From Temnopleurus reevesii (taxonomy: Eukaryota > Echinodermata > Echinoidea > Temnopleuroida > Temnopleuridae), in contig BQKZ01000902.1 of the NCBI GenBank assembly GCA_036244855.1, forward strand, positions 56,797 through 79,835: a stretch of DNA of 23,039 nt, written 5' to 3'. The notes below the pieces were generated by a model, which was not told the origin of the DNA, did not search any database, and saw nothing but the letters and a program-made list of their open reading frames with translations. The translations under genes were made by a program, and so were the position numbers. This document shows positions 1 to 9,299 of the stretch, piece after piece (position 1 is the first letter of the stretch; each line of letters starts with the position of its first letter).

Positions 1-424
1 AGGGGGGTAATCTGTGCTCGGGATTTTGAAATAAATTGCGCGAAATTTCCCCGGGGGCCCGAGCGCGGCGTCGTGCCTAGCCGAGTGCGAGGTGTGAGGT
101 TCGACGCCTTGATGGAATGCCTGTGAGCACCTCAGCGTGGTGCGGGGGGTCCTGAGGGGGCTACGGTGATCAGGGGCTGTTAGCATTGACATTGACTTTT
201 GGGGTCAGAGGCGAGCTTGATTTACAGTTTGGAAATTGGGTCACTTCTGTTGGTTTTAGGAGTGAGAGTTATGACTCGTTATGGCATGATAAATCAAATA
301 AATAACAACGAGAGGGTATAGGCCTATCCAGGATTTGGTAGACAGGGGACTCGACACCCCCCCCCCCCTTCAAAGCAAGTTCGATCCCAATGTTTTATTC
401 ATATTGACTTTCTAAATCCCCATG
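1..424. other. GC-rich edge segment, no gene recognised
   Basis: The first ~170 nt are GC- and CpG-rich, unlike the rest of the left part, with GGCGTCG (67) and CGACGCC (102) able to pair. Open frames run off the left edge on both strands (plus to 126, minus from about 170), so this could be the end of a gene or of a retroelement lying mostly outside. C12 at 357-368. Nothing more can be said. Confidence 0.3.
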
Positions 425-568
425 ATTGAAAAGTCAATCTAAAAGACTGAAGTCAGGGAAAATCCAAATCGCATTGAAATTTTGAATCTTATAGATTTTT
501 AAATGTTTAAATTTTCATTCCAGTTCTGGAATCGTCCCTGACTACAATCTGTTAGATTGACTTCCAAT
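425..568. mobile_element. Short inverted-repeat element
   Basis: 144 bp. The left arm 425-459 (ATTGAAAAGTCAATCTAAAA...) and right arm 535-568 are inverted copies with a few mismatches, sharing AAGTCAATCTAA and AGTCAGGGA. The AT-rich centre has no coding signal. A MITE-like element is the likely explanation, but no target duplication is clear. Confidence 0.55.
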
Positions 569-612
569 CCAAATAATGTATGCAGTATACTAATTTGCTA
601 ATCTGTTTCATC

Positions 613-725
613 TATGTATTATTTATTTTTTCATTCATTTACTTATATATATATGTTTGCAGTTATTTATTTACCTATTTATTTATTCATTCATTCATTT
701 ATCCATTTATTTACTTATTTATCTA
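613..725. repeat. (TTTA)/(TTCA) microsatellite
   Basis: Interrupted runs of TTTA, TTCA and TA over 110 nt. They produce the 101-codon low-complexity open frame at 614-919, which is not a gene. Confidence 0.8.
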
Positions 726-780
726 ATTTTTCAATTGTAATTCTAATTCTGTCGCCGCGTCGTCGAAGATGGTCTTTCCG

Positions 781-951
781 CGCAAAAGTGACAATTGATC
801 GCACATTGCAGTTGATCGGAACGCGCCAATCAAACTCATTGTTTCATGCGCGTCTTGTTAAATACGCGTACCGTGGGCGAATGAAAATGCGCGTTTACAA
901 TTTGCAAAGTTGCAGTTGATTTGCAGTTGATTTTGTGCAACACCCCCTTAG
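781..951. mobile_element. MITE-like element, GGGGGTGTTGC family (left end decayed)
   Basis: Matches the 3693 and 12863 copies from CAAAAGTGACAATTGATCGC to the right end GCAACACCCCCTTAG. Only the extreme left end is lost. Any open frame that crosses it is accidental. Confidence 0.7.
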
Positions 952-1409
952 CATGTGGCTTGATGCTAAGTGGTTGCGCACGACTTAAATCATAACAATC
1001 TTTAGAAACAGCATGGCCGTGGGAATATTCTTTGTGCGCAGTGAGGCCAAAGCATTATTCTCTCTAAACTGTCCTCAGCAAATTAGGAGAATAAAATATT
1101 GGACATGTAATATACAGCATCTCCGCTTGCTCGGGTATCTATTATTGATCGTGTAACTAATTTGGGCCTTTGGTGAGAAAGGGTCGGTGTAAAGTAATGT
1201 TCAATGCACGGTGCAAGTTTAAACTATTTACATTTAATATTTAAACAGGAACAAATTTGAATTCAGTTTGAAGACAGCCATCGAGATAAGAAATAAGTTA
1301 AACAACAATGGAAGAAGAGAATGCTGAGATGGTGAGCTATTGTACTCTGAAAAGAGCTTGCGATCCCGAAGATGTTGTTTTCTAATAGTATTGTAAAGAT
1401 AATTCCTTA

Positions 1410-1455
<46 letters not shown>

Positions 1456-1723
1456 GTATTGTAAACAATAATTGCCTGGTCGCGAATTAACGCCACGCGT
1501 GCCATTGTCAAAACGTTTACGAGGCTTTAGAAATTATTTTTTGTGACAGTATATGGTATAGTACTGAGTAAAAAGTATGTTTTACATTAAAAAAATCATC
1601 TGACAGCTATCTAAACTACACTGCTGACCAAAAAATTATAGATCACTTTGTATTTACCATGGGCCCACTTTTCGGGATAGCGTAGCGAGCGACATCATGC
1701 ATGTAGCAACTAAAACAACTAAT
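952..1723. other. Non-coding block, one small ORF with a good start context
   Basis: Apart from the poly(T) at 1412, the only notable item is ATG 1308 in AACAACAATGG, opening a 25-codon frame (MEEENAEMVSYCTLKRACDP to VVF) with TAA at 1383. GTGAGC at 1332 could be a splice donor after codon 8. I cannot connect it to any other exon. Confidence 0.3.
1387..1477. repeat. 41-nt poly(T) flanked by a direct repeat
   Basis: T run at 1412-1452. AGTATTGTAAAGATAATTCCT (1387-1407) before it and AGTATTGTAAACAATAATTGCCT (1455-1477) after it are imperfect direct copies. Confidence 0.8.
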
Positions 1724-1899
1724 AACACGAGATAAACTATTTCCGAAAAGTTAACTAGAACGCAGACAATAGGTCTGTACACCGTGTATTCAACTGTGCG
1801 GACACAACAATGACTAGCCGGTACCGAATTCAATAGCATTACAAAGGAGCATTGAAATTGCGTTCGACTTAACTTTTCGAAAATACTTTACATCGTGTT
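1724..1899. mobile_element. MITE-like element, TTTTCGAAAAGTTAA family
   Basis: About 176 bp with ~40-bp imperfect inverted ends: AACACGAGATAAACTATTTC at the left and (reverse complement) AACACGATGTAAAGTATTTT at the right, followed by CGAAAAGTTAACTAGAACGCA-like sequence on both arms. Flanked by TAAT on both sides. A 61-codon minus-strand open frame across it is not a gene. Confidence 0.7.
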
Positions 1900-3499
1900 T
1901 AATGTGCAAAAATTATTAATTTTTTTAAACATGGAAGGCACTTGCATTTGGGATATTTACACGAAGAAAAAACTTGTAATAAATATCAGGAATATATACA
2001 TATAAATAGGATAGTGACCCCTATTTATTTTGCGATACGTTGGTGTAAGCCCTTGTACATGAATTCGACAGACTAAATAAATAAACAGGACTGCTCAAAC
2101 TAGTTTACAAAGCATCATGTAAAAATGCCAACAGTAAGCGGACCATATTCATGATATTTTAGTACCTATTCATAGAGATCAAGCAAGAAAAATAGTTTGA
2201 CACCCAATTATTGAACAAAATATACGTAGGAATAGACTAACACAATTTACAATCAAAAGAAAATGACCAAAATACGAATTATATATAACATTCACCTCAA
2301 TTGCATTATCAAAAAGATGTGATACATATAATGGACTCATATATATCTTATCTTATAAATGACGTTTTCTATTGTGAAGTCATTAAACGTTTTATTTGTC
2401 TACAGAGCGATCTTTACAGTCGGAATTCGTTACGAATGTGTCATCTATTAACAGAAATGTAAACAATCTATTTGTACATGTCTTGGCATTACTGTGCTCC
2501 GCGACAAAAGGAAGTTTCAGCCATTTCAATAGGCGGGTTTACTTATATATTCAAATTTTATGTGCGTTTAACGTAGTTACGCGGTATTCCATAGGCCGGT
2601 TGATAGCAATAAGACTACAATACTTGGAATCCAGTTTGCATACATTGCTTGTTGCTATATGTCGGGCAAGCCTCGGGCAAGCTTTCGGGTTGTCAAGAAC
2701 AAACTTTGTGTTAGACGTATGCAAAACGTTTGCATCTATTAGTAGACCCGCCTATTGTTCAAGACATAAAGCAAAAACTAAGGGTAATCCGTTTATGTTG
2801 TGCACGTTTGATTTATTTGAACTAATTGTTTTGACACATATAATCATTAGTGATGTTTGTTAGTTAGGTAAAGCATTAAAATTCTGATTTTCGGTTTAAT
2901 AAGTTCCAAGAAATGGTTTTAAGAATTTGAATAGTAATTATTTTCTTTTGTCATGAATATTTTGTGTACAAACCGTTAGAGGGAAATTCGTTGGGAAAAT
3001 GTTCTCAACTTAAAAAAAATAATCATAGAAACTGGTATCGTCGTTTAAAGTATGTTTATATAAAAAAGGATATATTTTGCACTTTCTTTTACCATGTAAG
3101 GGCAGTATATTAGGCAAGTTTCTTCATTATGGTGCTTATCACATGCAGCTGCCAAACTGAATCATCTTAGATTCGAACTATAAACTATAATGTTTTGTTT
3201 AATCAATGAATTTGTACAATCAAGATTGACGAAAATAACATTCGAGCATATTTCAGATATGATAATTCCCCTCGGTTGATATGAGAAAAAGTGATATTTC
3301 ATTTATTTATTATAGTCTTATTTATTATAGTCTAAAAAACAGGGTAGGTGCATTCAGTTATACAAACTGCTTTACAAGCACGCCCTGTGTACAATGAATA
3401 TACATACAATGAAAAATACAATGAATAAAGATGAATATAAAATACATTATCATTCAAATGATAACATTAATAATCGACTATAGGCAAATATATATATGG
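1900..3499. other. AT-rich intergenic or intronic block
   Basis: Outside the inverted-repeat element at 2525-2760 I see no gene. A small hairpin AAATAGG...CCTATTT lies near 2006-2028, and TTATTTATTATAGTC occurs twice at about 3302-3331. Confidence 0.5.
2525..2760. mobile_element. Inverted-repeat element of about 236 bp
   Basis: TTCAATAGGCGGGTTTACTTATA at the left is matched by the reverse complement of TATTAGTAGACCCGCCTATTG at the right. Weaker similarity extends ~50 bp inwards on both sides. It is richer in GC than the flanks. A 155-codon open frame (2396-2863) spans it but shows no recognisable domain, and its start is not an ATG. Confidence 0.5.
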
Positions 3500-3692
3500 A
3501 AATATGCAGCGTCGCTATATTTGAGACGTGCTTCACACATTTATATAGAGAACGTTATACATAATAATATGAATAATACAAATTGTAAGTAAATTGTAAG
3601 TAAATTTATATTTTTAGGGTAATTTGAAGCATTATTGTATTCCAGATGTGCTTCAACCATGACCACTGATCCCAAGAATCGTTGTTACATGA

Positions 3693-3875
3693 CTAAAGGG
3701 GTGTTGCTCAAAAGTTGCAATTGATCGCAAGTTGCAGTTGGTCGGACCACGCCAATCAAAATCATTGTTTCATGCGCGTCTTATTAAATGTGCATATCGC
3801 ACGCGAATGAAAATGCGCGTTACGATTGTAAAGTTGCAGTTGATCTGCAGTTGATTTTGAGCAACACCCCCTTAG
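3693..3875. mobile_element. MITE-like element, GGGGGTGTTGC family
   Basis: Ends CTAAAGGGGTGTTGCTCAAA and (reverse complement of the right end) CTAAGGGGGTGTTGCTCAAA, flanked by TGA on both sides. It splits a unit of the degenerate array: GTTACATGA before it and TGAATATGAAATG after it together resemble the unbroken GTTACTTGGAAATATTTC at 4487. The internal sequence matches 12863-13038 over its full length. Confidence 0.78.
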
Positions 3876-3978
3876 TGAATATGAAATGATTTCAAGGTGG
3901 ATTTGAAGCATCATTATGACATGAGATGAGATGAAACAATTTTATATGAACACTACAAACTGTAAGTCAATATTTAAT

Positions 3979-4033
3979 CAGTTTCAGGGGAATTTTAAGT
4001 ATTGCAGCGATACTTTAAATTCCCCTGAAACTG
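3979..4033. repeat. Near-perfect hairpin, 24-bp stem, 7-nt loop
   Basis: CAGTTTCAGGGGAATTTTAAGTAT pairs with ATACTTTAAATTCCCCTGAAACTG with one mismatch, around the loop TGCAGCG. The left arm is in the orientation of the surrounding array (TTTCAGGGGAATTTTAAG-type block), so the right arm is an inverted copy of part of an array unit. Confidence 0.8.
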
Positions 4034-4166
4034 AAACTATTTTCGAAAAATTAAGTCGAACGCAAATTCAATGGGTGTTTGTAAAGCTATTCAAATCGGC
4101 ACCGGCTTGCGATTGATGTGTCCGCACAGTTCATCTTAACTTTTTGAAAATAGTTTATATCGTGTT
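4034..4166. mobile_element. MITE-like element, TTTTCGAAAAGTTAA family, inverted and shortened
   Basis: The reverse complement of 1724-1899 aligns along this stretch, including GTGTCCGCACAG and the ACCGGCT core. Left end AAACTATTTTCGAAAAATTA, right end (reverse complement) AACACGATATAAACTATTTT. About 40 bp near one end and the outermost left bases are missing. It lies directly after the hairpin at 3979-4033. Confidence 0.68.
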
Positions 4167-4748
4167 CGCTATATTTGAGATGTGGTTCACCCATCGATCT
4201 CAATAATTGTTATTATATAAACTTAATTACTTGCCCAACACTACAAATGGTAGTGGATATGGAAATAGTTCAAGAGAATTTCAAGCATTGTTATATTTTG
4301 ACACGTACCAAGAAATGCACACTTAATAAAAACTCAATATCGTTATATTTGAGATATGGAAATAGTTTAAGGAGAATTTCAAGCATCATTATGTTTGAGA
4401 CGTACCAAGATAAACTTTTATATAACAATAAATACTCAGCACCATACTTGAGATAATTTTATGCTTCGCCCACTGATCTAAATTGTTACTTGGAAATATT
4501 TCAGGAGGGTGTGCAAATCATTACTTGAGAAAGTTATGCTTAACGAGGTTATTTGAATAGCTCCTTGAAAATCTAATTTAAAAGATTATGATAACGAAAT
4601 ATGTTTATATCTATGTTTCAAACTTTTGAGAAAACATGTTATCGATACAAAGTGAATGAAATTGTATAACAAGTCATTAGTATAATATGTTGACATCTAT
4701 AGAGCCCAAAAATTTGGTTTTTGGTTTCAACTACGACAGTCCTGCGGA

Positions 4749-5126
4749 GGCGTGTCTGTACAAGTTTGCTTCTCGCGCCTTCTCGTCTTAAACAAGGCGC
4801 CAAGGCGAGGTATTACAAGTTGCCTTCTCAAGTTCTCGTTTTAAACACGTCTCAAAGGCGAGTTTGTACAAGTCTTCGTCTCACCTTCTCGTCTGAGACA
4901 AGGCACCAAGGCGAGATATTACAAGTTGCGTTCTGACATTCTCGTCTTACAAAATTGCGCGACGGCGAGTTTGTACAAATCGCCTTCTCACCTTCTCGTC
5001 CGAGACAAGGTGCAGAGGCGAGTTAATACAAGTTATTACTTCACCTTAATTTCCATCCGAAAGGCGGCGCCATGGCGATTTTTTAACAAGTCGCCTTCTC
5101 TCCTTTTCCACCATCCAACAACTCGC
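4749..5126. repeat. 53-bp minisatellite of small palindromes, about 7 units
   Basis: Units begin with GGCG(A/T)G at 4749, 4804, 4857, 4910, 4964, 5017 and 5074. Lengths are 53-57 bp. Odd units carry GAGTTTGTACAAG and even units GAGTATTACAAG-like sequence, implying a ~107-bp dimer. Each unit holds two inverted repeats, GGCGAGTTTGTACAAATCGCC and a CCTTCTCGTCTGAGACAAGG hairpin. Open frames through it (71 and 80 codons) are by-products, since 53 is not a multiple of three. Confidence 0.85.
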
Positions 5127-5967
5127 CTACTCACTGCACGTATGAGCTTTCGTAGGAATGTCGTATAGGTACTTTCACAAATTCGGCTCTACATGATTGT
5201 GAACCATATATAATGGACGAGAATCTGCAAGTCGAGCGAGGGCATTTGGTTGGCTTCAGACGCCTTCAGCTTGATACTGTATATATTGTCTCGGGTACAA
5301 TGGACAATATCACGGGTAGTACCTACAGAGAATATATTTGTGACACCTTCATCTCATCCCAAACTTTGTCATTCGTAAACATTTTGAAACAACAGGTAAA
5401 ACTAGCAGCGGTATGAACAATAAAAAAAAGTGATTTGGTGCCATCCATTCATCCATTCATATGGCAAGAGTTATATGGTATGTACTTTACTTCAATGGTC
5501 TATATGTCTGTATAATAGCAACTGCATGCATGGCTTTGTGTCCTAATTGGTATACACGGTGACGTAATAAGAAGCGTTATAAACGGATTGTTGTGATTTG
5601 TTTGAAGAATGATTTAACGGGTCCATGTTTCTTTGTTAAGTGATACCATATGTTTGTTCGCATTAAAACTCTGCCAAGAGATGAACGTACAAGTCGGTAT
5701 TTGCAAGACTGGGATTTACTTCATGTACTTGGGGCTATGTCATTCTTCTACGTTTAGATTCAACGCAACGTATGCTAAACGTATACGATATGTGCAAAAA
5801 AAAAAAGAAATATCCGTGCAAAAAAATAAATGCGTGGGGAAGAAGCTTGACTTATGGCTTGTGCTAAATTCGTTCGGCTTGTGTTCGACATACGCACAGT
5901 ATCAGGAACATGATGAAAAAAAAGTTGTTAATTAAATTGTCATCCTGTACAATTACGCCTATGTTTC
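5127..5967. other. Intergenic block, no gene recognised
   Basis: Open frames of 67 (5213-5416) and 100 codons (5633-5935) have no recognisable domain, no good start context and no matching splice structure. Treated as chance. Confidence 0.4.
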
Positions 5968-6015
5968 AATAAATAAATAAATAAATAGATAGATAAATAA
6001 ATGAATAGATAATTA
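5968..6015. repeat. (AAAT)/(AGAT) microsatellite
   Basis: CAATAAATAAATAAATAAAT passes into AGATAGATAAATAAATGAAT. It may be the tail of an old retroelement, since ATTACGCCTATGTTTC before it has no other explanation. Confidence 0.7.
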
Positions 6016-6230
6016 ATATCCGCGGTATTTCTGTGCATATGGAACGTAGAATCAATTCATATAATCCTGTATGGGCATAATGTGACCAAGAAGCTGTCAT
6101 CAGCGATATCAGTTGATATTTGAACTTCGAACTCGTAAAATTTTGTCTAAGCAAAATCGCCATGAATTTACATTAAAAAAATAAACTGCATGATATCAGC
6201 GAGCACTGAGTGATCATTATGGGACCATGC

Positions 6231-6409
6231 AACCGGGGGTCCCCTTTTTTTTCAGTTAATACTTGTATATATAATCCTATATGGTTTAAAAAAAAAATGC
6301 AGTACATCGCCCCCCCCCCCACAACCGGGGGTCCCCCTTTTTCAGTTAATACTTGTATATATAATCCTATATGGTTTAAAAAAAAAATGCAGTACATCGC
6401 CCCCCCCCC
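6231..6409. repeat. Tandem duplication, 92-bp unit, nearly identical
   Basis: AACCGGGGGTCCCC...GCAGTACATCGCCCC occurs at 6231 and again at 6323. The two copies differ only in the lengths of T and C runs, so the duplication is recent. A (CA)n tract follows to 6426. No coding role is seen. The 122-codon and 84-codon open frames over it simply repeat the unit. Confidence 0.85.
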
Positions 6410-6429
6410 ACACACACACACACACATTT

Positions 6430-8300
6430 TTCAAAACGTTCCTCTTTCCATGGCGTTATCAACAATAATACGTACTGTAAATAGTTCCAAATCAAAGTTT
6501 GAAGAAAAAAAATGTATTCGTACAGGAGCTTACGCAGTGATAATTATGCTAAAACATTTTGGAGTGATAATGTTTTAACTATACATATTTTTCCTAAGAA
6601 ATGAAAGTAAACGTTAATAGAATCACTTCCAATTTTCCTCAAAAGGATGAAGAGGTGGGTTGGAAGTGAAATTAGATTTGTCTAAATCCCACTCATATGT
6701 TGCGTGAATTCATTTGCCGAAGCAACTGACATTCGAGTTGAATAAGAGACACTTTCATAAAGATAACTATTTTGAAAGGAATAGGACGCCTGAAAAGCTT
6801 GTTTTGCTGCACGGAAGCCATTGACTACGGAATGTGTAAAGTGGTATGGGGGAAATCCTATCTCAAACAGAAATGGCCTTTCAGTTCAAATTGATTATTT
6901 TCGAGTCAAATAAGGACTGTCGTGGTTTCTGAAACCTTTCGGCTTTAAGTGTAGACACGGTTAATTTGCTTTTGGTATATATCAATAACTGAGCTTTTTC
7001 CCCATCCACATCGATATAAAGCAGACTTTTCACGGTGAATGTAAATGGAGATATTCTATTTAATTCACATCTGATCACTGGTATGCCTCCTAATTTCTTA
7101 CACTTTTTCTTGAAAAGGAAGTCAGATGCGTATATGAGCACTTTTGAAAAAGTTGCACAAAAGAAGATGGGGGAAATAGCAAAAATTGAGCAAAATAAAT
7201 CCAATTTCGAATAGGAAACGCGGACTATTAATCATTGATCAAGATGTATTAAATTTATGGCATTTTCTATTTTTTGGTTTAAATTTGCTGAGACTTATTA
7301 ATACGCAAGCTGGTTATTTTCTAATACATAGTCGTATGGAATACGGTGTCCAGATAAAGTTGGGTAAATTTGCTCAATCTAATTAGTATATATATTGTAT
7401 TCACCTCTGAACTTTGCAGTTTGCAGATGAGTTTGTGATTCATCGAAAAGGAACATGTACACCGGAAAATAACTCTCATTTCGTGTAATCCAACTCCCAG
7501 TATCCGTGTTTGAGTCTCCTTGGTATATATAAAATAATTGCAATGTCTGTTTCTCGCATTATCAAAATTTGAACTGCGAGCATCTTCAAGGCAAATAACA
7601 ACTAATGTGACGTACATGCTTGGTGCGTATGCAGCTAGCTCTGCTAAAATCTATGAAATTGCATTTCCAGAATACCCTAATCATCTAAACATATCTTGTC
7701 TTTTCGAGCAAATATAGTTCATACCACAAAACAGGTCGCTGACATATATTTGTACAAGGCGTCGAGTTCTCATTATCTCGCACTGTAAACTATAGTTACT
7801 GAAATTTATATCATATTGATATACCAAAGTACTTCAAAATACCACTAAAGGCATATCAAATTGCCAAGGTAAATATTAAGGAGTCTACAGTACCTCTTCA
7901 AAAATAGCGCAGGTCGTAATACTTGTTAACTATAATAATAGCTTGTTTTGGTATATATAGGTCTATGCTGGTATATGGAACTTGCTTTTTAGTGTATGTA
8001 CAAGATGCTGCATGGTAAAAACAAGAACAAAAAAAAAAACGATGGCAGCATCTCATATTAGTGATAACCTACTTGAAATCCTAACGAAAAAGACGTTTTA
8101 GACGCGTCTGCTTGTTAATGAAGAAAACGCATGGCTGCCCCAATTATATTGAGGGTATTTTGGCATGCACGCATGTTATATTGGAAATGCATTTGTAAGA
8201 ATGATGTATTTCTGAAGATGATGCGTGGCGTTGAAAAGCAGGTTAATCGAATTATGGAAATACGAAATGCAAAATTATAGCGCAATAAAAAAATATATTT
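6430..8300. other. AT-rich block, no gene recognised
   Basis: Small hairpin TCACTTCCAA...TTGGAAGTGA at about 6626-6669 and repeated TTGGTATATAT strings (6971, 7519, 7948). Open frames of 66-107 codons on both strands overlap one another and show no family features. Confidence 0.45.
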
Positions 8301-8308
8301 GCAATTGG

Positions 8309-8475
8309 TTCTCTTTCTTCTTCTCCCCCTCCTCCTCCTCCTCCTCCTCATTCTCTCCTTCTTCCGCTCCTCCTCAAAGCTTCTTCTTCCACTACCCTTC
8401 TTCTTCTATTTCCTTGTCCATCTTCTTTACCCTTCTTTATATATTTTTTCGATCTTTCTCTCAAGTTCTCATCTG
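8309..8475. repeat. Pyrimidine-rich (TTC/TCC) tract
   Basis: TTCTTCTCCCCCTCCTCC and similar text on the plus strand. The serine/phenylalanine- and arginine-rich open frames here (8225-8476, 8299-8487 and antisense) are composition effects. Confidence 0.85.
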
Positions 8476-8489
8476 ATTTTTGCCTAACT

Positions 8490-9029
8490 ACGCACTATGA
8501 ATACAAGGACGAATGAAGAAGAAAAGAAAAACAATCGATTTCTCATTCATATAAAAAAGCAGCCAAAATACATCATTTCCCCTTATCTCCGTCATTCTTC
8601 AAAGAAATGAGAAATGTAAATCACATACATTCGCTATTAAATTACAGGAATTAAGGAAGTTTCATTTTCTATTTGTGAGACAATTTTGAACTCTTGAATA
8701 GTAGAACTTGTCTGATTTATTGTATTTCATAAAAAAAAAAACTATTTAGAATTAACATTTTCATTGTTTTTCATCTACAATTCAGTATGAGTTTGGTCTA
8801 GGGGTGTGGAAAAAACTAGTGATAAAGGATGATAGGGGAGGAAGAGATGCGAGGAAGACGAAATGGAGGGAAGGGATATAGGCGGACGTTATTCTGTCGG
8901 GGAAAATAATAGTTTATTATATGCATGAATAAATTGATTAAAAAAAACACAAAGGAAGTATTTCAGATAATCAATTCTACAATTCTACAATAACAAGGGA
9001 TGTTAAAGAAAACGAGGAGAAGTTTATAC
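8490..9029. other. AT-rich block, possible start of a long first intron
   Basis: Follows the candidate splice donor at 9033/9029 on the minus strand. No exon was recognised in it. Confidence 0.35.
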
Positions 9030-9033
9030 CAAC

Positions 9034-9197
9034 CTTTCTGACTCCGCGTTGAAATATTCCGCGTACTCTCGACCCTCGACATGTCGCCGCCGGTAGCCGC
9101 CCGAGACTACCCAGGCCGATTGGAGGTGGGACAGCGCGAGAACGACACAAGCACCAAAAGCTGTTCCAGCCACCAATCTCTTCAAATGGATCCTCAT
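9034..9197 (-). CDS. Candidate first coding exon, signal-peptide or signal-anchor protein (partial)
   Basis: Starts at ATG 9197 (GAG ATG A, purine at -3, in-frame TGA 45 nt upstream) and reads MRIHLKRLVAGTAFGACVVL, ALSHLQSAWVVSGGYRRRHV, EGREYAEYFNAESE. A basic head (R2, K6, R7) and a ~21-residue hydrophobic stretch (8-29) indicate a signal peptide or a type II signal anchor, as in Golgi enzymes. The donor is either AAAG|GTTGGT (end at 9034, phase 2) or GGTTG|GTATAA (end at 9030, phase 0). The exon is much richer in CpG than its surroundings. I do not recognise the family. No downstream exon was found between 9030 and 1, so a first intron longer than 9 kb must be assumed, or the exon is false. 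Confidence 0.5.
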
Positions 9198-9266
9198 CTC
9201 GATAAATGTTTGTCGAGTTCTAATCTTCTCTTCTAAATATCAGAAAGATGGTGGCATCATATCATG

Positions 9267-9273
9267 ATTTATA
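9267..9273 (-). promoter_or_regulatory. TATA-like box upstream of the candidate exon
   Basis: Reads TATAAAT on the minus strand, 70 nt upstream of the candidate ATG at 9197. A start site about 30 nt downstream (near 9240) would give a ~40-nt leader. Further upstream are a CACGTG E-box (in CATCACGTGAGC, about 9666-9677) and a GGGCGTGG GC-box-like string near 9626. No more than suggestive. Confidence 0.3.
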
Positions 9274-9299
9274 TCCAAAATGAGAGCATCGATGCATGT

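Larger units (their letters stand above)
3500..4560. repeat. Degenerate tandem array, units of about 100-130 bp
   Basis: Recurring blocks are GAAATAGTTCAAGAGAATTTCAAGCATTGTTATATTTTGA at 4262, a near copy at 4360, weaker ones at 3617, 3880, 3984 and 4497, and CTATATTTGAGACGTGCTTCA at 3515 with copies at 4169 and 4388. A CCACTGATCCCAAGAATCGTTGTTAC block occurs at 3662 and weakly at 4195 and 4471. The array is interrupted by TIR elements at 3693-3875 and 4034-4166. Confidence 0.65.

Noticed and set aside
78..108. TAGCCGAGTG and GGTTCGACGCC as Pol III A and B boxes
   Set aside because: Spacing of about 20 nt is too short and no cloverleaf forms. GGCGTCG/CGACGCC pairing explains the likeness.
614..919. 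101-codon frame
   Set aside because: First half is a TTTA/TTCA microsatellite and second half is a TIR element.
3500..4560. CRISPR-like array
   Set aside because: Units are diverged and longer than CRISPR repeats, spacers are not unique, and the context is eukaryotic.
4721..5168. 71- and 80-codon frames
   Set aside because: They lie on the 53-bp minisatellite. The unit is not a multiple of three, so no peptide repeat is kept.
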